A stretch of DNA of 64,000 nt from CBFHTC01 sp965658815 (GCA_965658815.1 CBFHTC010000001.1:174640-238639), one strand, 5' to 3'. Shown: positions 43,595 to 53,724, counted from the stretch's first letter. Translations and numbers: made by a program. Notes: generated by a model not told the origin, from the sequence alone.

Positions 43595-45379
43595 ATGATA
43601 AAAAAAAAGTTATCTAGAAATGATCTATTAAGTGATTTCGCAAAAAGAACTTTAAAAGACAGATATTTATTGGATAATGAAGATTATCAAGATATGTTTG
43701 TCCGTGTTGCAAAAGCATATTCAAATGATGAGGATCATGCTCAGAGATTATATGACTATATGAGTACATTTTGGTTTATGCCAGCTACTCCTATCTTAAG
43801 TAATGGAGGGTCCGGCAGAGGTTTACCTATATCTTGCTTTTTAAATGTCATTCAAGATGATTTGAGAAGTATCTCAAATAAGTGGCATGAAAATGTATGG
43901 CTAGCTTCTAAAGGAGGAGGTATCGGAACTTCTTGGAATCGTGTTAGATCAATGAATGAGCCTATTAAAAAATCAGGAAAAACATCGGGAGTTATATCAT
44001 TTATTAAAGTTCAAGATTCACTGACTTTAGCTATTTCTCAAGGTTCATTACGTAGAGGTAGTGCCGCTGTTTATTTAAACGTAGAGCATCCGGAAATTAT
44101 AGAATTTTTAGAAATGAGAAAACCTTCAGGAGGAGATATTAATCGTAAAGCTTTAAATATTCATCATGGTGTTGTGATTTCTGATGATTTTATGAAAGCG
44201 GTTGAGCAAGATTTAATATGGGAATTAAAAAGTCCAAAAACTAAAGAAGTACTTGATAGTATTAAAGCTAGAGAATTATGGGCTAGATTGCTGACGGTTA
44301 GAATCGATACTGGAGAACCTTATTTTATTTTTATAGATAATGTAAATAAAGCAATTCATCCTGCTCATAAAAAATTAGGATTAAATGTTGAAATGTCAAA
44401 TTTATGTAGTGAAATTACATTATTTGCTGGTATAGATCACTTACAAAAAGATAGAACCGCCGTTTGTTGTTTAAGTTCTTTAAATCTTGAAAAATATGAT
44501 GAATGGAAAGATGATGATAGGTTTATTAAAGATGTTATGTATTTCTTGGATAATGTTATCGAAGATTTCATTAAAAGAGCTCCTGAAGAGATGAAAAGCG
44601 CTATATACTCAGCCTCTAGAGAGAGAAGTGTTGGTCTTGGTGTAATGGGCTTTCATTTTTATCTGCAAGGAAAAAATATTCCTTTTGATTCTTTAATAGC
44701 TAAGGCTTATAATAAAAATATATTTAAAAATATTCACAAAAAAACAATAAAAGTTTGTAAAGAGATTACTGAGGAAAGAGGATCTTGCCCTGATGCTATT
44801 GATGCCGGTTTGCAAGATAGATTTATTAATAAGTTATCGATAGCTCCTACTGCATCTATTTCAATTATATGTGGACAGACTTCTCCTAGTGTTGAGCCAA
44901 TAGTCGCTAATGCATATATTAGTAAAACTTTAAGTGGTTCCTTTCCTATTAAAAATCGTTATTTAGATAGATTGATAAAAAATAAAAATCTAAATTCTGA
45001 AGAAGTATGGAGGGATATTTTAAGTCACAATGGGTCTATTCAAAATCTTGACTATTTCTCGCCAGAAGAAAAGGAGGTGTTTAAAATTTCTTATGAGATA
45101 GATCAAAGAAGTATTGTTGATATGGCGGCAGATAGAACTCCTTATATTTGTCAGGCGCAATCTATTAATCTCTTTTTCTATGCAGATGTTCATAAGTCTT
45201 ATTTACATGAAGTGCATTATAGAGCATGGAGGCAAGGAGTTAAAAGTTTATACTATTCTAGGTCATTATCTTTACAAAGAGCCGAAAATATTGGAAAATC
45301 AGTTAAGGCCTTACAATTAAGCTTGAAAAACGAATCTAATGATGAAAATAAATATGATGAATGTTTGTCATGTCAGTAG
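43595..45379 (+). CDS. nrdA: Ribonucleoside-diphosphate reductase, alpha subunit
   Basis: The protein has 594 residues. It contains FMPATPILSNGG, ASKGGGIGTSWNRVR, the catalytic NLCSEI (Asn-Cys-Glu) segment, CCLSSLNL with the partner cysteine, and PTASISIICGQTSPSVEP. It ends in CLSC (590-593), the redox-active C-terminal cysteine pair. There is no N-terminal ATP-cone, so overall activity control by dATP is not expected. It makes dNDPs with NrdB, encoded 130 bases downstream under its own promoter. Confidence 0.95.
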   Translation: MIKKKLSRNDLLSDFAKRTLKDRYLLDNEDYQDMFVRVAKAYSNDEDHAQRLYDYMSTFWFMPATPILSNGGSGRGLPISCFLNVIQDDLRSISNKWHENVWLASKGGGIGTSWNRVRSMNEPIKKSGKTSGVISFIKVQDSLTLAISQGSLRRGSAAVYLNVEHPEIIEFLEMRKPSGGDINRKALNIHHGVVISDDFMKAVEQDLIWELKSPKTKEVLDSIKARELWARLLTVRIDTGEPYFIFIDNVNKAIHPAHKKLGLNVEMSNLCSEITLFAGIDHLQKDRTAVCCLSSLNLEKYDEWKDDDRFIKDVMYFLDNVIEDFIKRAPEEMKSAIYSASRERSVGLGVMGFHFYLQGKNIPFDSLIAKAYNKNIFKNIHKKTIKVCKEITEERGSCPDAIDAGLQDRFINKLSIAPTASISIICGQTSPSVEPIVANAYISKTLSGSFPIKNRYLDRLIKNKNLNSEEVWRDILSHNGSIQNLDYFSPEEKEVFKISYEIDQRSIVDMAADRTPYICQAQSINLFFYADVHKSYLHEVHYRAWRQGVKSLYYSRSLSLQRAENIGKSVKALQLSLKNESNDENKYDECLSCQ

Positions 45380-45453
45380 TATAATTATATCAAAAGTTTA
45401 TTTAATTCTAGAAAGATAGAGTTAAGTTTGAGTAAAAATTAAAGATTTTTTGC

Positions 45454-45482
45454 TTGACTTTTTGCTTATTTTGATCTAAAAT
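45454..45482 (+). promoter_or_regulatory. sigma70-like promoter for nrdB
   Basis: TTGACT (45454-45459), 17 bp, TAAAAT (45477-45482), 27 bases before the nrdB start codon. Confidence 0.55.
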
Positions 45483-45509
45483 ATTAGTACAAAAATATAC
45501 AAAAAAAAT

Positions 45510-46571
45510 ATGTTAAAGGAGCAAAAAGACTCTAAAAAAAAACTAACTTTGTTAGATCCAAGTAGGCATTATAAAGATAGAAGAGAAATATATCAACAAT
45601 TTTATGAAGCTTGGGATAAGCAGCAAAAACTGCATTGGATTTCAGATGAGGTTTCTATGTCTGATGATATGAATGATTGGAAGTTTAAGATTACCGATAA
45701 GGAAAAAAATCTTATTACTCAAATTCTTCGTTTCTTTACTCAAGCTGATATTGATGTGAATAATTGTTATATGAATCATTATAGCCGTGTTTTTAAAGTG
45801 ACAGAGGTTCAGATGATGATATCTGCTTTTTCCAATATTGAAACTATTCACATTGACGGATATGCTAAACTAATTGATAGTTTAAATATGCCAGATGTTG
45901 AGCATTCCGCCTTTATGAAGTATTCTCAAATGAGAGATAAGCATGAGTATATGCAGCAATTTAATGTTGATAATAATTTTGAAATTGCAAGCACCTTGGC
46001 TGCGTTTGGAGCCTTTACTGAAGGATTGCAACTATTTGCATCATTTGTTATGTTGTTAAATTTTCCTAGGTTTAATAAAATGAAAGGTATGGGGCAGATC
46101 GTTTCTTGGTCGTTAAGAGATGAAACTTTGCATACCGAATCTATTATTAAATTGTATCATCAATTCTTAAGCGAATTTCCTGAAATTAACAATAAAAAGT
46201 TGCATGATAGAATATATAAAATCTGCCGTGATGTTGTAAAAATAGAAGATGCATTTATCGATTTGGCTTTTGAGATGGGTGGTATTGAAGGACTTTCCGC
46301 GGCAGATGTAAAGAGGTATATTAGATATATCGCTGATATTAGATTGGTGCAACTGCGATTAGAGCCGATATATGGAGAAAATGAAAATCCATTACCTTGG
46401 CTTCATCATATACTAAATGGTTTAGAGTTTTCAAACTTTTTTGAACAGCGACCTACTGAATATTCTAAAGGTTCTACAACTGGAGAATGGAATGATGTCT
46501 TTACTGATTGGAATAGAGTTATTAACTCCCGAGAAGAATATAATAAAGCTAAGTATAAAGATCATAAGTAA
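45510..46571 (+). CDS. nrdB: Ribonucleoside-diphosphate reductase, beta subunit
   Basis: The protein has 353 residues. Class Ia metal/radical residues are visible: Asp in TQADIDVN (about 80), Glu111 and His114 with the radical Tyr118 in ETIHIDGYAK (family E-x-x-H-x-x-x-Y), then the second E-x(n)-E-x-x-H set in LRDETLHTES. It supplies the tyrosyl radical to NrdA. A hairpin overlaps the stop codon and may end the transcript. Confidence 0.95.
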   Translation: MLKEQKDSKKKLTLLDPSRHYKDRREIYQQFYEAWDKQQKLHWISDEVSMSDDMNDWKFKITDKEKNLITQILRFFTQADIDVNNCYMNHYSRVFKVTEVQMMISAFSNIETIHIDGYAKLIDSLNMPDVEHSAFMKYSQMRDKHEYMQQFNVDNNFEIASTLAAFGAFTEGLQLFASFVMLLNFPRFNKMKGMGQIVSWSLRDETLHTESIIKLYHQFLSEFPEINNKKLHDRIYKICRDVVKIEDAFIDLAFEMGGIEGLSAADVKRYIRYIADIRLVQLRLEPIYGENENPLPWLHHILNGLEFSNFFEQRPTEYSKGSTTGEWNDVFTDWNRVINSREEYNKAKYKDHK

Positions 46572-46592
46572 ATCTTTTTTGAGAAAAGATTT
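46570..46592 (+). terminator. Possible terminator hairpin after nrdB
   Basis: AAATCTTTT (46570-46578) and AAAAGATTT (46584-46592) are a perfect 9-bp inverted repeat with a 5-base loop, followed by an AT-rich segment with a T run at about 46603. It overlaps the nrdB stop and faces convergent ftsH. The stem is AT-rich, so its strength is doubtful. Confidence 0.35.
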
Positions 46593-46629
46593 TAATATAT
46601 CTTTTTTTAGATTGTAATAATATCAAATA

Positions 46630-48387
46630 TTATTTAGAGATGCTAGACAATATTTGAGTAATTTCGCTTGATAGTAAAGTTTCTTTCTTGAGTAGTTCTT
46701 TTGTTAAAGCCTCAAGCATATCTTTCTTTTTGATTAAAGTACTTTTAGCTTCTTTATAGGCTTCTTCAATAATTTTTGTAATTTCGTTATCTATAATTTG
46801 TTTCTTAGTTTCGGATATATAACGAATATCTTCATATTTTATACGCCCGATCTTTGCGCTCATTCCAAAGATTCGAGTCATATTATTTGCTAATTGTGTG
46901 GCATATTCGATATCAGAAGAGGCTCCAGCTGTGATATTTTTATCTCCAAATATAATTTCTTCTGCAGCTCTTCCTGCCATAGCTATTTTGATCTTATCTT
47001 TCATTACATCTTGTGAAGTATGAATATCATCATTATCTTTAACATGACTTACCATTCCGAGAGCCATACCCCTAGGAATAATAGTCATTTTATGAATTTT
47101 CTGATAATCGCTTAAATAAGTAAGTATAGCGTGACCGGCTTCATGATAAGCTGTAATTTTTTTATCTTGCTCAGTCATAATTGTGGATTTTCTTTTTAAT
47201 CCCATGATGACTCTATCATTTGCTTCGTCTATATGATTGCTGTTAATCTCTTTTGCATTATTTCTAGCGGCCATCAAAGCCGCTTCATTGACTATATTCA
47301 TTAAATCAGCCCCTGACATACCCGCGGTAATCTTGGATATTTTTTTAATATCAATTGATTTATCATGCTTAACTTTTTTGAGATGAACTTTTAATATATC
47401 TTGTCTTCCTTGTAGATCCGGAAGGTCAATTGTTATACGTCTGTCAAATCGCCCGGGTCTTAAAAGAGCTTTATCAAGAATATCTGGTCTATTGGTCGCT
47501 CCGATAATAATAATACCAGCATTTTCATTAAAACCATCCATTTCAGTTAATATTTGATTTAATGTTTGATCTGCTTCGTCATTAGATCTTCCTATCGATT
47601 TTGATCGAGACTTTGCGATAGAGTCAATTTCATCAATAAATATTATACAAGGGGCATTTTTCTTTGCTTTTGCAAATAATTCACGCACTCTTTTTGCTCC
47701 CATGCCCACAAATAATTCTATAAATTCTGATCCGGAGGCGTCAAAGAATGGTACATGGGCTTCACCGGCAATAGCTTTTGCCATAAGCGTTTTTCCCGTT
47801 CCTGGTTCTCCGATCAATAAACAACCTTTAGGAATTTTTGCTCCTATTTTGTCGTATTTAAGAGGGTTTTTTAAAAAATCTACAATTTCTTTCATTTCAT
47901 TTTTAGCTTCGTCTACTCCTTGTACGTCATCAAATCTTGTGTTTGGTTTTTTTGCAACTTTCTTCTCTTCTGAAAAAAGTATTCCAGCTCCACTGGATTT
48001 GCTTGATAAATAAATAAAAAATCCTATACCCAACAAAATAGGCGCAAATGAAAATATAATCATTAATAGTGAGCTAAATGGATTAATTTCTGCAATAGAT
48101 TCAACTTCTATGTCGTTGTTCTTTAATAATGCTTCTTTTACCAGATCATTTTGTAAAGATCCATTACCGGCAATAAAAGAATATTTTATATCATTTTTAT
48201 CGGTGACATAAATTTTTCCGTAATTGTTTGTGTATATTGATTTAATTGATTTGATTTCATCATTGTTTAATTTTGCTAAAAATTCCGATGTTTTAATTGT
48301 TCCATCAGCTAAATTAAATTCTATAATTGCCGCTCCTAATATTAAAAACGCAATAATAGAAATGACCAGTTTTACATATTTCATCAT
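46630..48387 (-). CDS. ftsH: ATP-dependent zinc metalloprotease FtsH
   Basis: The protein has 585 residues. Two membrane helices (about 6-25 and 105-128) flank a periplasmic domain. AAA domain: Walker A GEPGTGKT (193-200), the pore loop FVGMGAKRVRELF, Walker B IIFIDEID, and arginine fingers in RPGRFDRR. Peptidase M41: HEAGH at 415-419 and Asp in SSDIEYATQ. It degrades misfolded membrane proteins. Minus-strand neighbours gltX and tilS precede it; tilS-ftsH is a common alphaproteobacterial order. Confidence 0.96.
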   Translation of the reverse strand: MMKYVKLVISIIAFLILGAAIIEFNLADGTIKTSEFLAKLNNDEIKSIKSIYTNNYGKIYVTDKNDIKYSFIAGNGSLQNDLVKEALLKNNDIEVESIAEINPFSSLLMIIFSFAPILLGIGFFIYLSSKSSGAGILFSEEKKVAKKPNTRFDDVQGVDEAKNEMKEIVDFLKNPLKYDKIGAKIPKGCLLIGEPGTGKTLMAKAIAGEAHVPFFDASGSEFIELFVGMGAKRVRELFAKAKKNAPCIIFIDEIDSIAKSRSKSIGRSNDEADQTLNQILTEMDGFNENAGIIIIGATNRPDILDKALLRPGRFDRRITIDLPDLQGRQDILKVHLKKVKHDKSIDIKKISKITAGMSGADLMNIVNEAALMAARNNAKEINSNHIDEANDRVIMGLKRKSTIMTEQDKKITAYHEAGHAILTYLSDYQKIHKMTIIPRGMALGMVSHVKDNDDIHTSQDVMKDKIKIAMAGRAAEEIIFGDKNITAGASSDIEYATQLANNMTRIFGMSAKIGRIKYEDIRYISETKKQIIDNEITKIIEEAYKEAKSTLIKKKDMLEALTKELLKKETLLSSEITQILSSISK

Positions 48388-48497
48388 AACATATATAATT
48401 TTATAGGTAAAGTATATCCGAATTTTATTTAAAACACAAATATTTTATACAATAAATTATAAAAAAGTTCCATATTTTATAGCAAAATAAGACTTAG

Positions 48498-49385
48498 TTA
48501 ACTGGCCTTTATTTTCATACTTAAGTCATCTTTAAAAATAAAGTATATTTTACCAATCTCTCCGTAAAATCCATTAGAAATATTAATGCGAGAGTTTACT
48601 TTTGATATTTTATTTGCTACTTGATTGATGATTTCATTTTGTATAAATTCGTGCTCTTGATATAAATCTTTTATGATATAGTGATTATCATTTTCAATAA
48701 CTAAATTTTTATGTAAATATTGTCTAATATAATGATCGATAAAGCTTTTTGTTTCAGAAAGATTTTTTTGAACAATATTAATATTATTATATATATCTTT
48801 ATTGTATTTTTTTAAAAATGGTAAAACCTCCAATCGAACTTTATTACGAAAATATTTTGTTTCAAAATTTGATAAATCTTCTATCCAATTTATTTTTAAC
48901 TCTATAAGATAATTTTGTAAGATTGATTTTGGTGTATTTATCAAAGGTCTTATAAACTCAATATCATCTATAGAAAAATAATTATGCATACTTGATAATC
49001 CTGCAATACCTGACCCTCTAAACAATCTCATTAAAAAATTTTCTATTTGATCATCTTGCGTATGACCTAAGCATATTTGTTTGTAATGATTTTCTTTAGC
49101 AAACTGAACAAGTGCTTCGTATCGAGCTTTTCTCATTTCTGCTTGAGTAAATTTATTAAGTTTATTTCCAATTTTAACTTCATAAAAATTAATATTATAT
49201 TGACTGCAGATATTTTTTAATTCATCGGCCATTTGTGTAGATTTCTCTTTTTGTACTTCATGATTTATATGCAATGCAGAGATATTAAAATTTTGTTTTT
49301 TTAAATATATTAGCAAACTTAATGAATCAATTCCTCCAGAGCAAGCAATAAGCGTTTTATTTTGAATCTTTGAGATATCAAGCAT
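48498..49385 (-). CDS. tilS: tRNA(Ile)-lysidine synthase
   Basis: The protein has 295 residues. The PP-loop reads ACSGGIDSLSLL (S-G-G-x-D-S), followed by ALHINHEV, the EMRKARYEAL segment and LGHTQDDQIENFLMRLFRGSG, all typical of TilS. It converts the CAU-anticodon tRNA-Ile by adding lysine to C34, essential for AUA decoding, which matters in such an AT-rich genome. It overlaps the end of gltX by 8 bases and ends 110 bases before ftsH. The extra C-terminal domain of E. coli TilS is absent. Confidence 0.93.
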   Translation of the reverse strand: MLDISKIQNKTLIACSGGIDSLSLLIYLKKQNFNISALHINHEVQKEKSTQMADELKNICSQYNINFYEVKIGNKLNKFTQAEMRKARYEALVQFAKENHYKQICLGHTQDDQIENFLMRLFRGSGIAGLSSMHNYFSIDDIEFIRPLINTPKSILQNYLIELKINWIEDLSNFETKYFRNKVRLEVLPFLKKYNKDIYNNINIVQKNLSETKSFIDHYIRQYLHKNLVIENDNHYIIKDLYQEHEFIQNEIINQVANKISKVNSRINISNGFYGEIGKIYFIFKDDLSMKIKAS

Positions 49386-50694
49386 AATTTTTTAGTCGTG
49401 ACATTACTTCATCATAACCTAAAAAATGAAGTAAGTTATGAATTTCTGGCCCATTGGTTACAGAGGTTAATATGATACGAATAGATTTTTTGATTTGATT
49501 AACTTTATATTCTAAATGTTTTTTTTGTATTTCTATAAACCATTGATTAGCGCTCTCTAAATTAAACTCATATGGAATGGAGTCAATTGCTGTCTGAACG
49601 ACGGACTCATCGATATCCAGTCTTTGTTTTTCGATAAAGTTATTTTTGCTCATTAATGTTTTGTTCCAGAAATCAATTTCATTTATTTTTGCTATATTCA
49701 TTTTTATCAAGTTCCAAAGTTCTGCATTTATATTAAAATATGTTGAATCTTGGAGTTGTATAAATTTTTTATTCATATGAACAATTTGGTCAAAGTCATA
49801 TATTGTATTTGATTTTGAAAAATGGTTGATATCAAAATCATCAATTAAATCTTTTATGTTTGTAAATAGCTTTGTGTTTTTTGATCTTCCTGTTGTGGAT
49901 AAAAAAGACAGAATAGTCTCAGGACAAATTAAATCTTTAATCTCATTTAGGTAAGAAGCGCTTTTATATGTATTTCGTTTTGACAATTTGCCATTTTTAT
50001 CAAATATCAAGCTGGCATGACCCCATGTAGGTATTTTATAATTTAGCGCTTCAATTAATTGTTTCTGCACGGCTGTGTTTACTATATGATCTTCTCCTCG
50101 AATAATATGAGAAACACTATGATCTTCATCATCAACTGTTGAGCATAGCATATACGTAAATGATTTATTATTTCGAATTAGTACGGGATCGCTGATGTTT
50201 GATAAATCGTATGATACTTCTCCACGAATCATATCGTTCCAAGACATATGTTTTGAGTTTAATAAAAATCGAAAGTGAGGAGATCTCCCTTCGTCTATAT
50301 ATTTTTCTATTTGAGATTCTGAAAATCTTTGTCTATCATATACACAGGCTTTGCCGGCGGACTTAAGTATTTTTCTTTTTATATCTAATTCTTCAGGTGT
50401 TTCATAGCAGGGGTATAATCTGTCTCCAAGTTTTTTTTGCGCCTCTATGTATTTATCTATTCTATCTTTTTGATGAAATTTATACTTCCAGTCGATTTTA
50501 AGCCATTGTAAGTCAGTTTCAATTGATTTAGTAAATTCTTCTTTACATCTAGATTTATCTGTATCATCTAGTCTTAATAAAAAATCTCCTTGATATTTCT
50601 GGGCAAAAAGCCAATTTAGTATCGCAATTCTTGCATTACCCATATGTAAATTTCCTGTAGGAGAGGGTGCAAATCTAGTTATAATTTTTGTCAT
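49378..50694 (-). CDS. gltX: Glutamyl-tRNA synthetase
   Basis: The protein has 438 residues. It starts ITRFAPSPTGNLHMGNARIA with the HIGH variant at 17-20, contains RLDDTDKSR, and has the KMSKS variant KLSKR at 236-240. The C-terminal anticodon-binding part is shorter than in many bacteria (470 residues or more). Rickettsiales often carry two GltX paralogues, one charging tRNA-Gln with glutamate for GatCAB correction; which one this is cannot be told from sequence reading. It overlaps tilS. Confidence 0.94.
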   Translation of the reverse strand: MTKIITRFAPSPTGNLHMGNARIAILNWLFAQKYQGDFLLRLDDTDKSRCKEEFTKSIETDLQWLKIDWKYKFHQKDRIDKYIEAQKKLGDRLYPCYETPEELDIKRKILKSAGKACVYDRQRFSESQIEKYIDEGRSPHFRFLLNSKHMSWNDMIRGEVSYDLSNISDPVLIRNNKSFTYMLCSTVDDEDHSVSHIIRGEDHIVNTAVQKQLIEALNYKIPTWGHASLIFDKNGKLSKRNTYKSASYLNEIKDLICPETILSFLSTTGRSKNTKLFTNIKDLIDDFDINHFSKSNTIYDFDQIVHMNKKFIQLQDSTYFNINAELWNLIKMNIAKINEIDFWNKTLMSKNNFIEKQRLDIDESVVQTAIDSIPYEFNLESANQWFIEIQKKHLEYKVNQIKKSIRIILTSVTNGPEIHNLLHFLGYDEVMSRLKNYA

Positions 50695-50779
50695 TTATAT
50701 ATTTTAACGAATAATAAGATTATAATATAAAATTATTTACTAATCAAGATTAATTCATGTAATATCCGAATGTATCTTA

Positions 50780-51406
50780 TTAATTACACAAAAAGCTTCC
50801 ATTTTTGTTATGAATATTATTAAATAAATTTTGAATACTTGTGATTTGTATTTTTAAGTTATGAGCTTTAGCAAATTGAACTGCATTGATATCTATACAT
50901 TGTAAATTACTTTCTATATACTCTTTAAAAGATAATTTTGTGATTTTTTTAGCAGAAGAATCTGTATTTGGATCAGCAGTGTATAATCCATCTACGTTTG
51001 TCGCTTTAATGATTATATCTGCTGATATTATTTTACCTTTTACAACAGAAGCCATATCGGTACTAAAATATGGATTATTTATACCTTGAGTAAATAAATT
51101 AATTTTATTTAAATCAAATTCAAAATCATTGACTATTTGTGATTTAAATCCGGCGTTCTGTAAAGCAAAGTTTAGTATCATACCGTTTAATTTTGTACCT
51201 TGCATTCCGCATATATCAATTTGATAATCTTTTAAAAGTTTAGATTTAAAGTTCTTTGATCTAATTATATTACCTCCTCCGATAACAATTGATATTTTAT
51301 ATTTATGCTGAATTAGCTGCTTAATTTGTTGAATGATGTTATTGATTTTATTTTCATTAAATAGCTCTAAATATTCGCCTGATAATTTTATTAGTATATT
51401 ATACAC
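50780..51406 (-). CDS. pyrH: UMP kinase
   Basis: The protein has 208 residues, shorter than the usual 240. It contains LIKLSGEYL, VIGGGNIIRS, the ICGMQGTKLNGMILNFALQN region (family D-x-M-G-M-x-A-T-x-x-N), and IIKATNVDGLYTADPNTD (family K-A-T-x-V-D-G-V-Y-x-x-D-P). It phosphorylates UMP to UDP. In many bacteria it lies between tsf and frr; neither is present here. The final conserved region ends abruptly near NGSFLCN. Confidence 0.92.
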   Translation of the reverse strand: MYNILIKLSGEYLELFNENKINNIIQQIKQLIQHKYKISIVIGGGNIIRSKNFKSKLLKDYQIDICGMQGTKLNGMILNFALQNAGFKSQIVNDFEFDLNKINLFTQGINNPYFSTDMASVVKGKIISADIIIKATNVDGLYTADPNTDSSAKKITKLSFKEYIESNLQCIDINAVQFAKAHNLKIQITSIQNLFNNIHNKNGSFLCN

Positions 51407-51477
51407 ATATCTAGTTTTTTATTATATTATATTCACAAAATAACTGATAATCAATTGTATTATATAGTTTTATCTCA

Positions 51478-51747
51478 TTATATTTTATGTGATTGATAGA
51501 AATTATGAATAATGTTAAAAATTTTTGATATTACGCACAAATAATCTTGATTTATTAATTCGCAATATTTTTTAAATTCTTCTGAATAAAACCATTTTAA
51601 AGCTTTAATACGATTTTTATCGTCAAATTTAGTGTTTGTCGCATCTATAATTGCTTGCATAACAATTGCTTTTATAATATTTTCATCAGCTGATTGTGAT
51701 TTTTTTTTTAAATTTTCAAAAGGACTTTGAGGTTTAAAAACGATCAT
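51478..51747 (-). CDS. Conserved-looking small protein, function unknown
   Basis: The protein has 89 residues. It shows NRIKALKWFYSEEFKKYCELINQDY; the pattern aliphatic-x-W-aromatic-x-S-x-x-F-x-x-x-C-x-x-x-x-x-D recalls small alphaproteobacterial hypothetical proteins with a W-L-x-S-x-D-F-x-x-x-C-x-x-A-G-L-D signature. It is helical, with no signal or membrane segment. It is an intact frame, separate from its neighbours. Confidence 0.5.
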   Translation of the reverse strand: MIVFKPQSPFENLKKKSQSADENIIKAIVMQAIIDATNTKFDDKNRIKALKWFYSEEFKKYCELINQDYLCVISKIFNIIHNFYQSHKI

Positions 51748-51911
51748 TTATATTTTTTTGTTTTTATTTTTATAACAAAGCGAATTAGCGCTAAGACAAA
51801 TTAAAATTAAAATTAAGATAAATTAAAACAAAAATCTATTATATTAAGAATATCTCTTTTTTGATGTATTTTCAGACGTCTAAAAGTTTAAAAAAAAAAT
51901 GAATTAATATA

Positions 51912-51940
51912 TTGCTAAAATGAATTTTATTATGTATAAT
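51912..51940 (+). promoter_or_regulatory. sigma70-like promoter for the FtsH paralogue
   Basis: TTGCTA (51912-51917), 17 bp, TATAAT (51935-51940), then 29 bases to the start codon. A perfect -10 box suggests it is expressed on its own. Confidence 0.55.
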
Positions 51941-51969
51941 ACATCTGTAAAAAAATAATAAATATAACT

Positions 51970-53628
51970 ATGACGGATGAGTTTAATAATTTAATTCACT
52001 CTATCAAGAGTGGAGAGGTAAAGAAGTTGGTATGCTATCAAGATACCGTGATTGCCTACAGTAATAAGAATGAAACAAGGAAGATTTATATTAGCCATAG
52101 AGATCAAATATTTAATGAAATTTATCAAGTTGCAAAAGTAAATGATGTTCATATAGAAATGAAAGAAAAATGGTCTTTATTTAGTTTGTTTTACAATGGA
52201 TTGAAATTACTTTCTCTGGCCTTATTTGTTTTTATTGTGATAGAGGTCTACTCACTTGCACATTCAGTATCATCATCTCAATCATACAATAATAATAATT
52301 TTCATGTTGAAACCAACTTAAAAGATGTAAAGATCTTTTTAGATCCATCGGTGTTGCAGGAGGTTGATACTATTGTGGATTATTATAACAATCCTCATAA
52401 ATATCAAAATATTGATATGACGAAAGGTGTATTGTTGTACGGACGGCCTGGCACCGGAAAAACTTTAATAGCAAAGTATATTGCAAAAAATGCAAACGCT
52501 AAGTTTATTCAGGTACCTTCCTCTTCATTAGAAAGCAAATGGGTAGGAGAAAGTGCTCAAAATATAAAAAGATTATTTGAATATGCTAGAAAACTAGGTA
52601 AAGTTGTTATTTTCTTTGATGAAATTGACGCGATTGGTAAAAAAAGAAATCGAGACGATAGTCATGCGCAGATTTTAAATCAACTTTTAGCTGAATTAGA
52701 TGGATTTAAAGATAATAAAGATATTTTATTTATTGGAGCGACAAATATAAAAGATGACTTAGATGAAGCTCTTTTACGAGGTGGAAGATTGGATTTGCAT
52801 ATTGAAATTCCTTATCCTAAAGCGCCTATACGTCAACAGATATTAAAGCATTATCTATCATTATATCCATATGTAGAAAATGATGATATAGACACCTTCC
52901 AATTCTCTCATTTTTTATCTAATGCCAGCCCTGCAGATATAGCTAATATTGTTCGTCAAGCTTCGATTATAGCCGCAAGAGAAAATTTGTATTTAAATAA
53001 GGAAATTTTCACTGAAGCTATAGATAAAGTTTACTTTGGTGTACTTAAAGAAATTCCTATTTCGGATAAAAGAGAAATCAAAGCTTATAACATGACGGCC
53101 TTTCATGAGCTAGGGCATGCTTTTATGGTTTATTATTACGATGTATCTAAAATATATAAAATCTCAGCAAAACCAAGAGGAGACGCTCTAGGTTGGGTTG
53201 CCTACTATAGAGACTATGATCAGACAAGAATAACACGAGAAGAGTTTAATTATGAGATTCAAGTGGCTTTAGCTGGCTACATTATGGAAGAACTTATAGA
53301 AGGTGAGAGTCAAGTGTCTAGCGGGCCTTATAGCGATCTTTCGAAAGTACAAGGTATAGCGAGAAATATGATCAAGAGATATGGATTTGGAAAAAACAAA
53401 TTGGTTCATTTTCATGATTATGTTGATGGTCAATATGTTTCAGAAGAAGAAAAAAAATCGATTGATAATCAAGTAAAATTGATTATTGACGAAAACTATA
53501 AAACGGCGAAAGAAATTTTACAAAATAATTTGCATATAATTAAACGCGCTCATTCCGTTTTAGTGAAGAAAAAAGAATTGACTGGAGAGGAGTTCTATGC
53601 GCTAATTAAGAGTATTAAAAAAACTTAG
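51970..53628 (+). CDS. Divergent FtsH-like AAA+ zinc metalloprotease
   Basis: The protein has 552 residues, 33 fewer than the FtsH at 46630-48387. There is only one clear membrane helix (about 78-95), after a soluble N-terminal region of about 75 residues. AAA domain: Walker A GRPGTGKT (158-165), Walker B VVIFFDEID (212-220), and LLRGGRLD where FtsH has L-L-R-P-G-R-F-D. The pore-loop region is ESKWVGESAQNIKRLF, like classical AAA proteins (S-K-W-x-G-E-S), not the F-V-G-M-G-A of FtsH. Peptidase M41: HELGH at 379-383 and Asp in YSDLSKV. Probably a membrane-anchored ATP-dependent protease with a different substrate range. Confidence 0.8.
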   Translation: MTDEFNNLIHSIKSGEVKKLVCYQDTVIAYSNKNETRKIYISHRDQIFNEIYQVAKVNDVHIEMKEKWSLFSLFYNGLKLLSLALFVFIVIEVYSLAHSVSSSQSYNNNNFHVETNLKDVKIFLDPSVLQEVDTIVDYYNNPHKYQNIDMTKGVLLYGRPGTGKTLIAKYIAKNANAKFIQVPSSSLESKWVGESAQNIKRLFEYARKLGKVVIFFDEIDAIGKKRNRDDSHAQILNQLLAELDGFKDNKDILFIGATNIKDDLDEALLRGGRLDLHIEIPYPKAPIRQQILKHYLSLYPYVENDDIDTFQFSHFLSNASPADIANIVRQASIIAARENLYLNKEIFTEAIDKVYFGVLKEIPISDKREIKAYNMTAFHELGHAFMVYYYDVSKIYKISAKPRGDALGWVAYYRDYDQTRITREEFNYEIQVALAGYIMEELIEGESQVSSGPYSDLSKVQGIARNMIKRYGFGKNKLVHFHDYVDGQYVSEEEKKSIDNQVKLIIDENYKTAKEILQNNLHIIKRAHSVLVKKKELTGEEFYALIKSIKKT

Positions 53629-53724
53629 CTATTATATCTATATAATATCCTTCACTTTTAAACTAAACAAAAAAAAATATCACTAAAAAATTTAACATAA
53701 TAGACAAAAAAAGGAAAATTTCAC

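Noticed and set aside
43595..45379. Truncated nrdA
   Set aside because: Although shorter than E. coli NrdA, catalytic and C-terminal cysteines are present; only the ATP-cone is missing, as in short NrdA forms.
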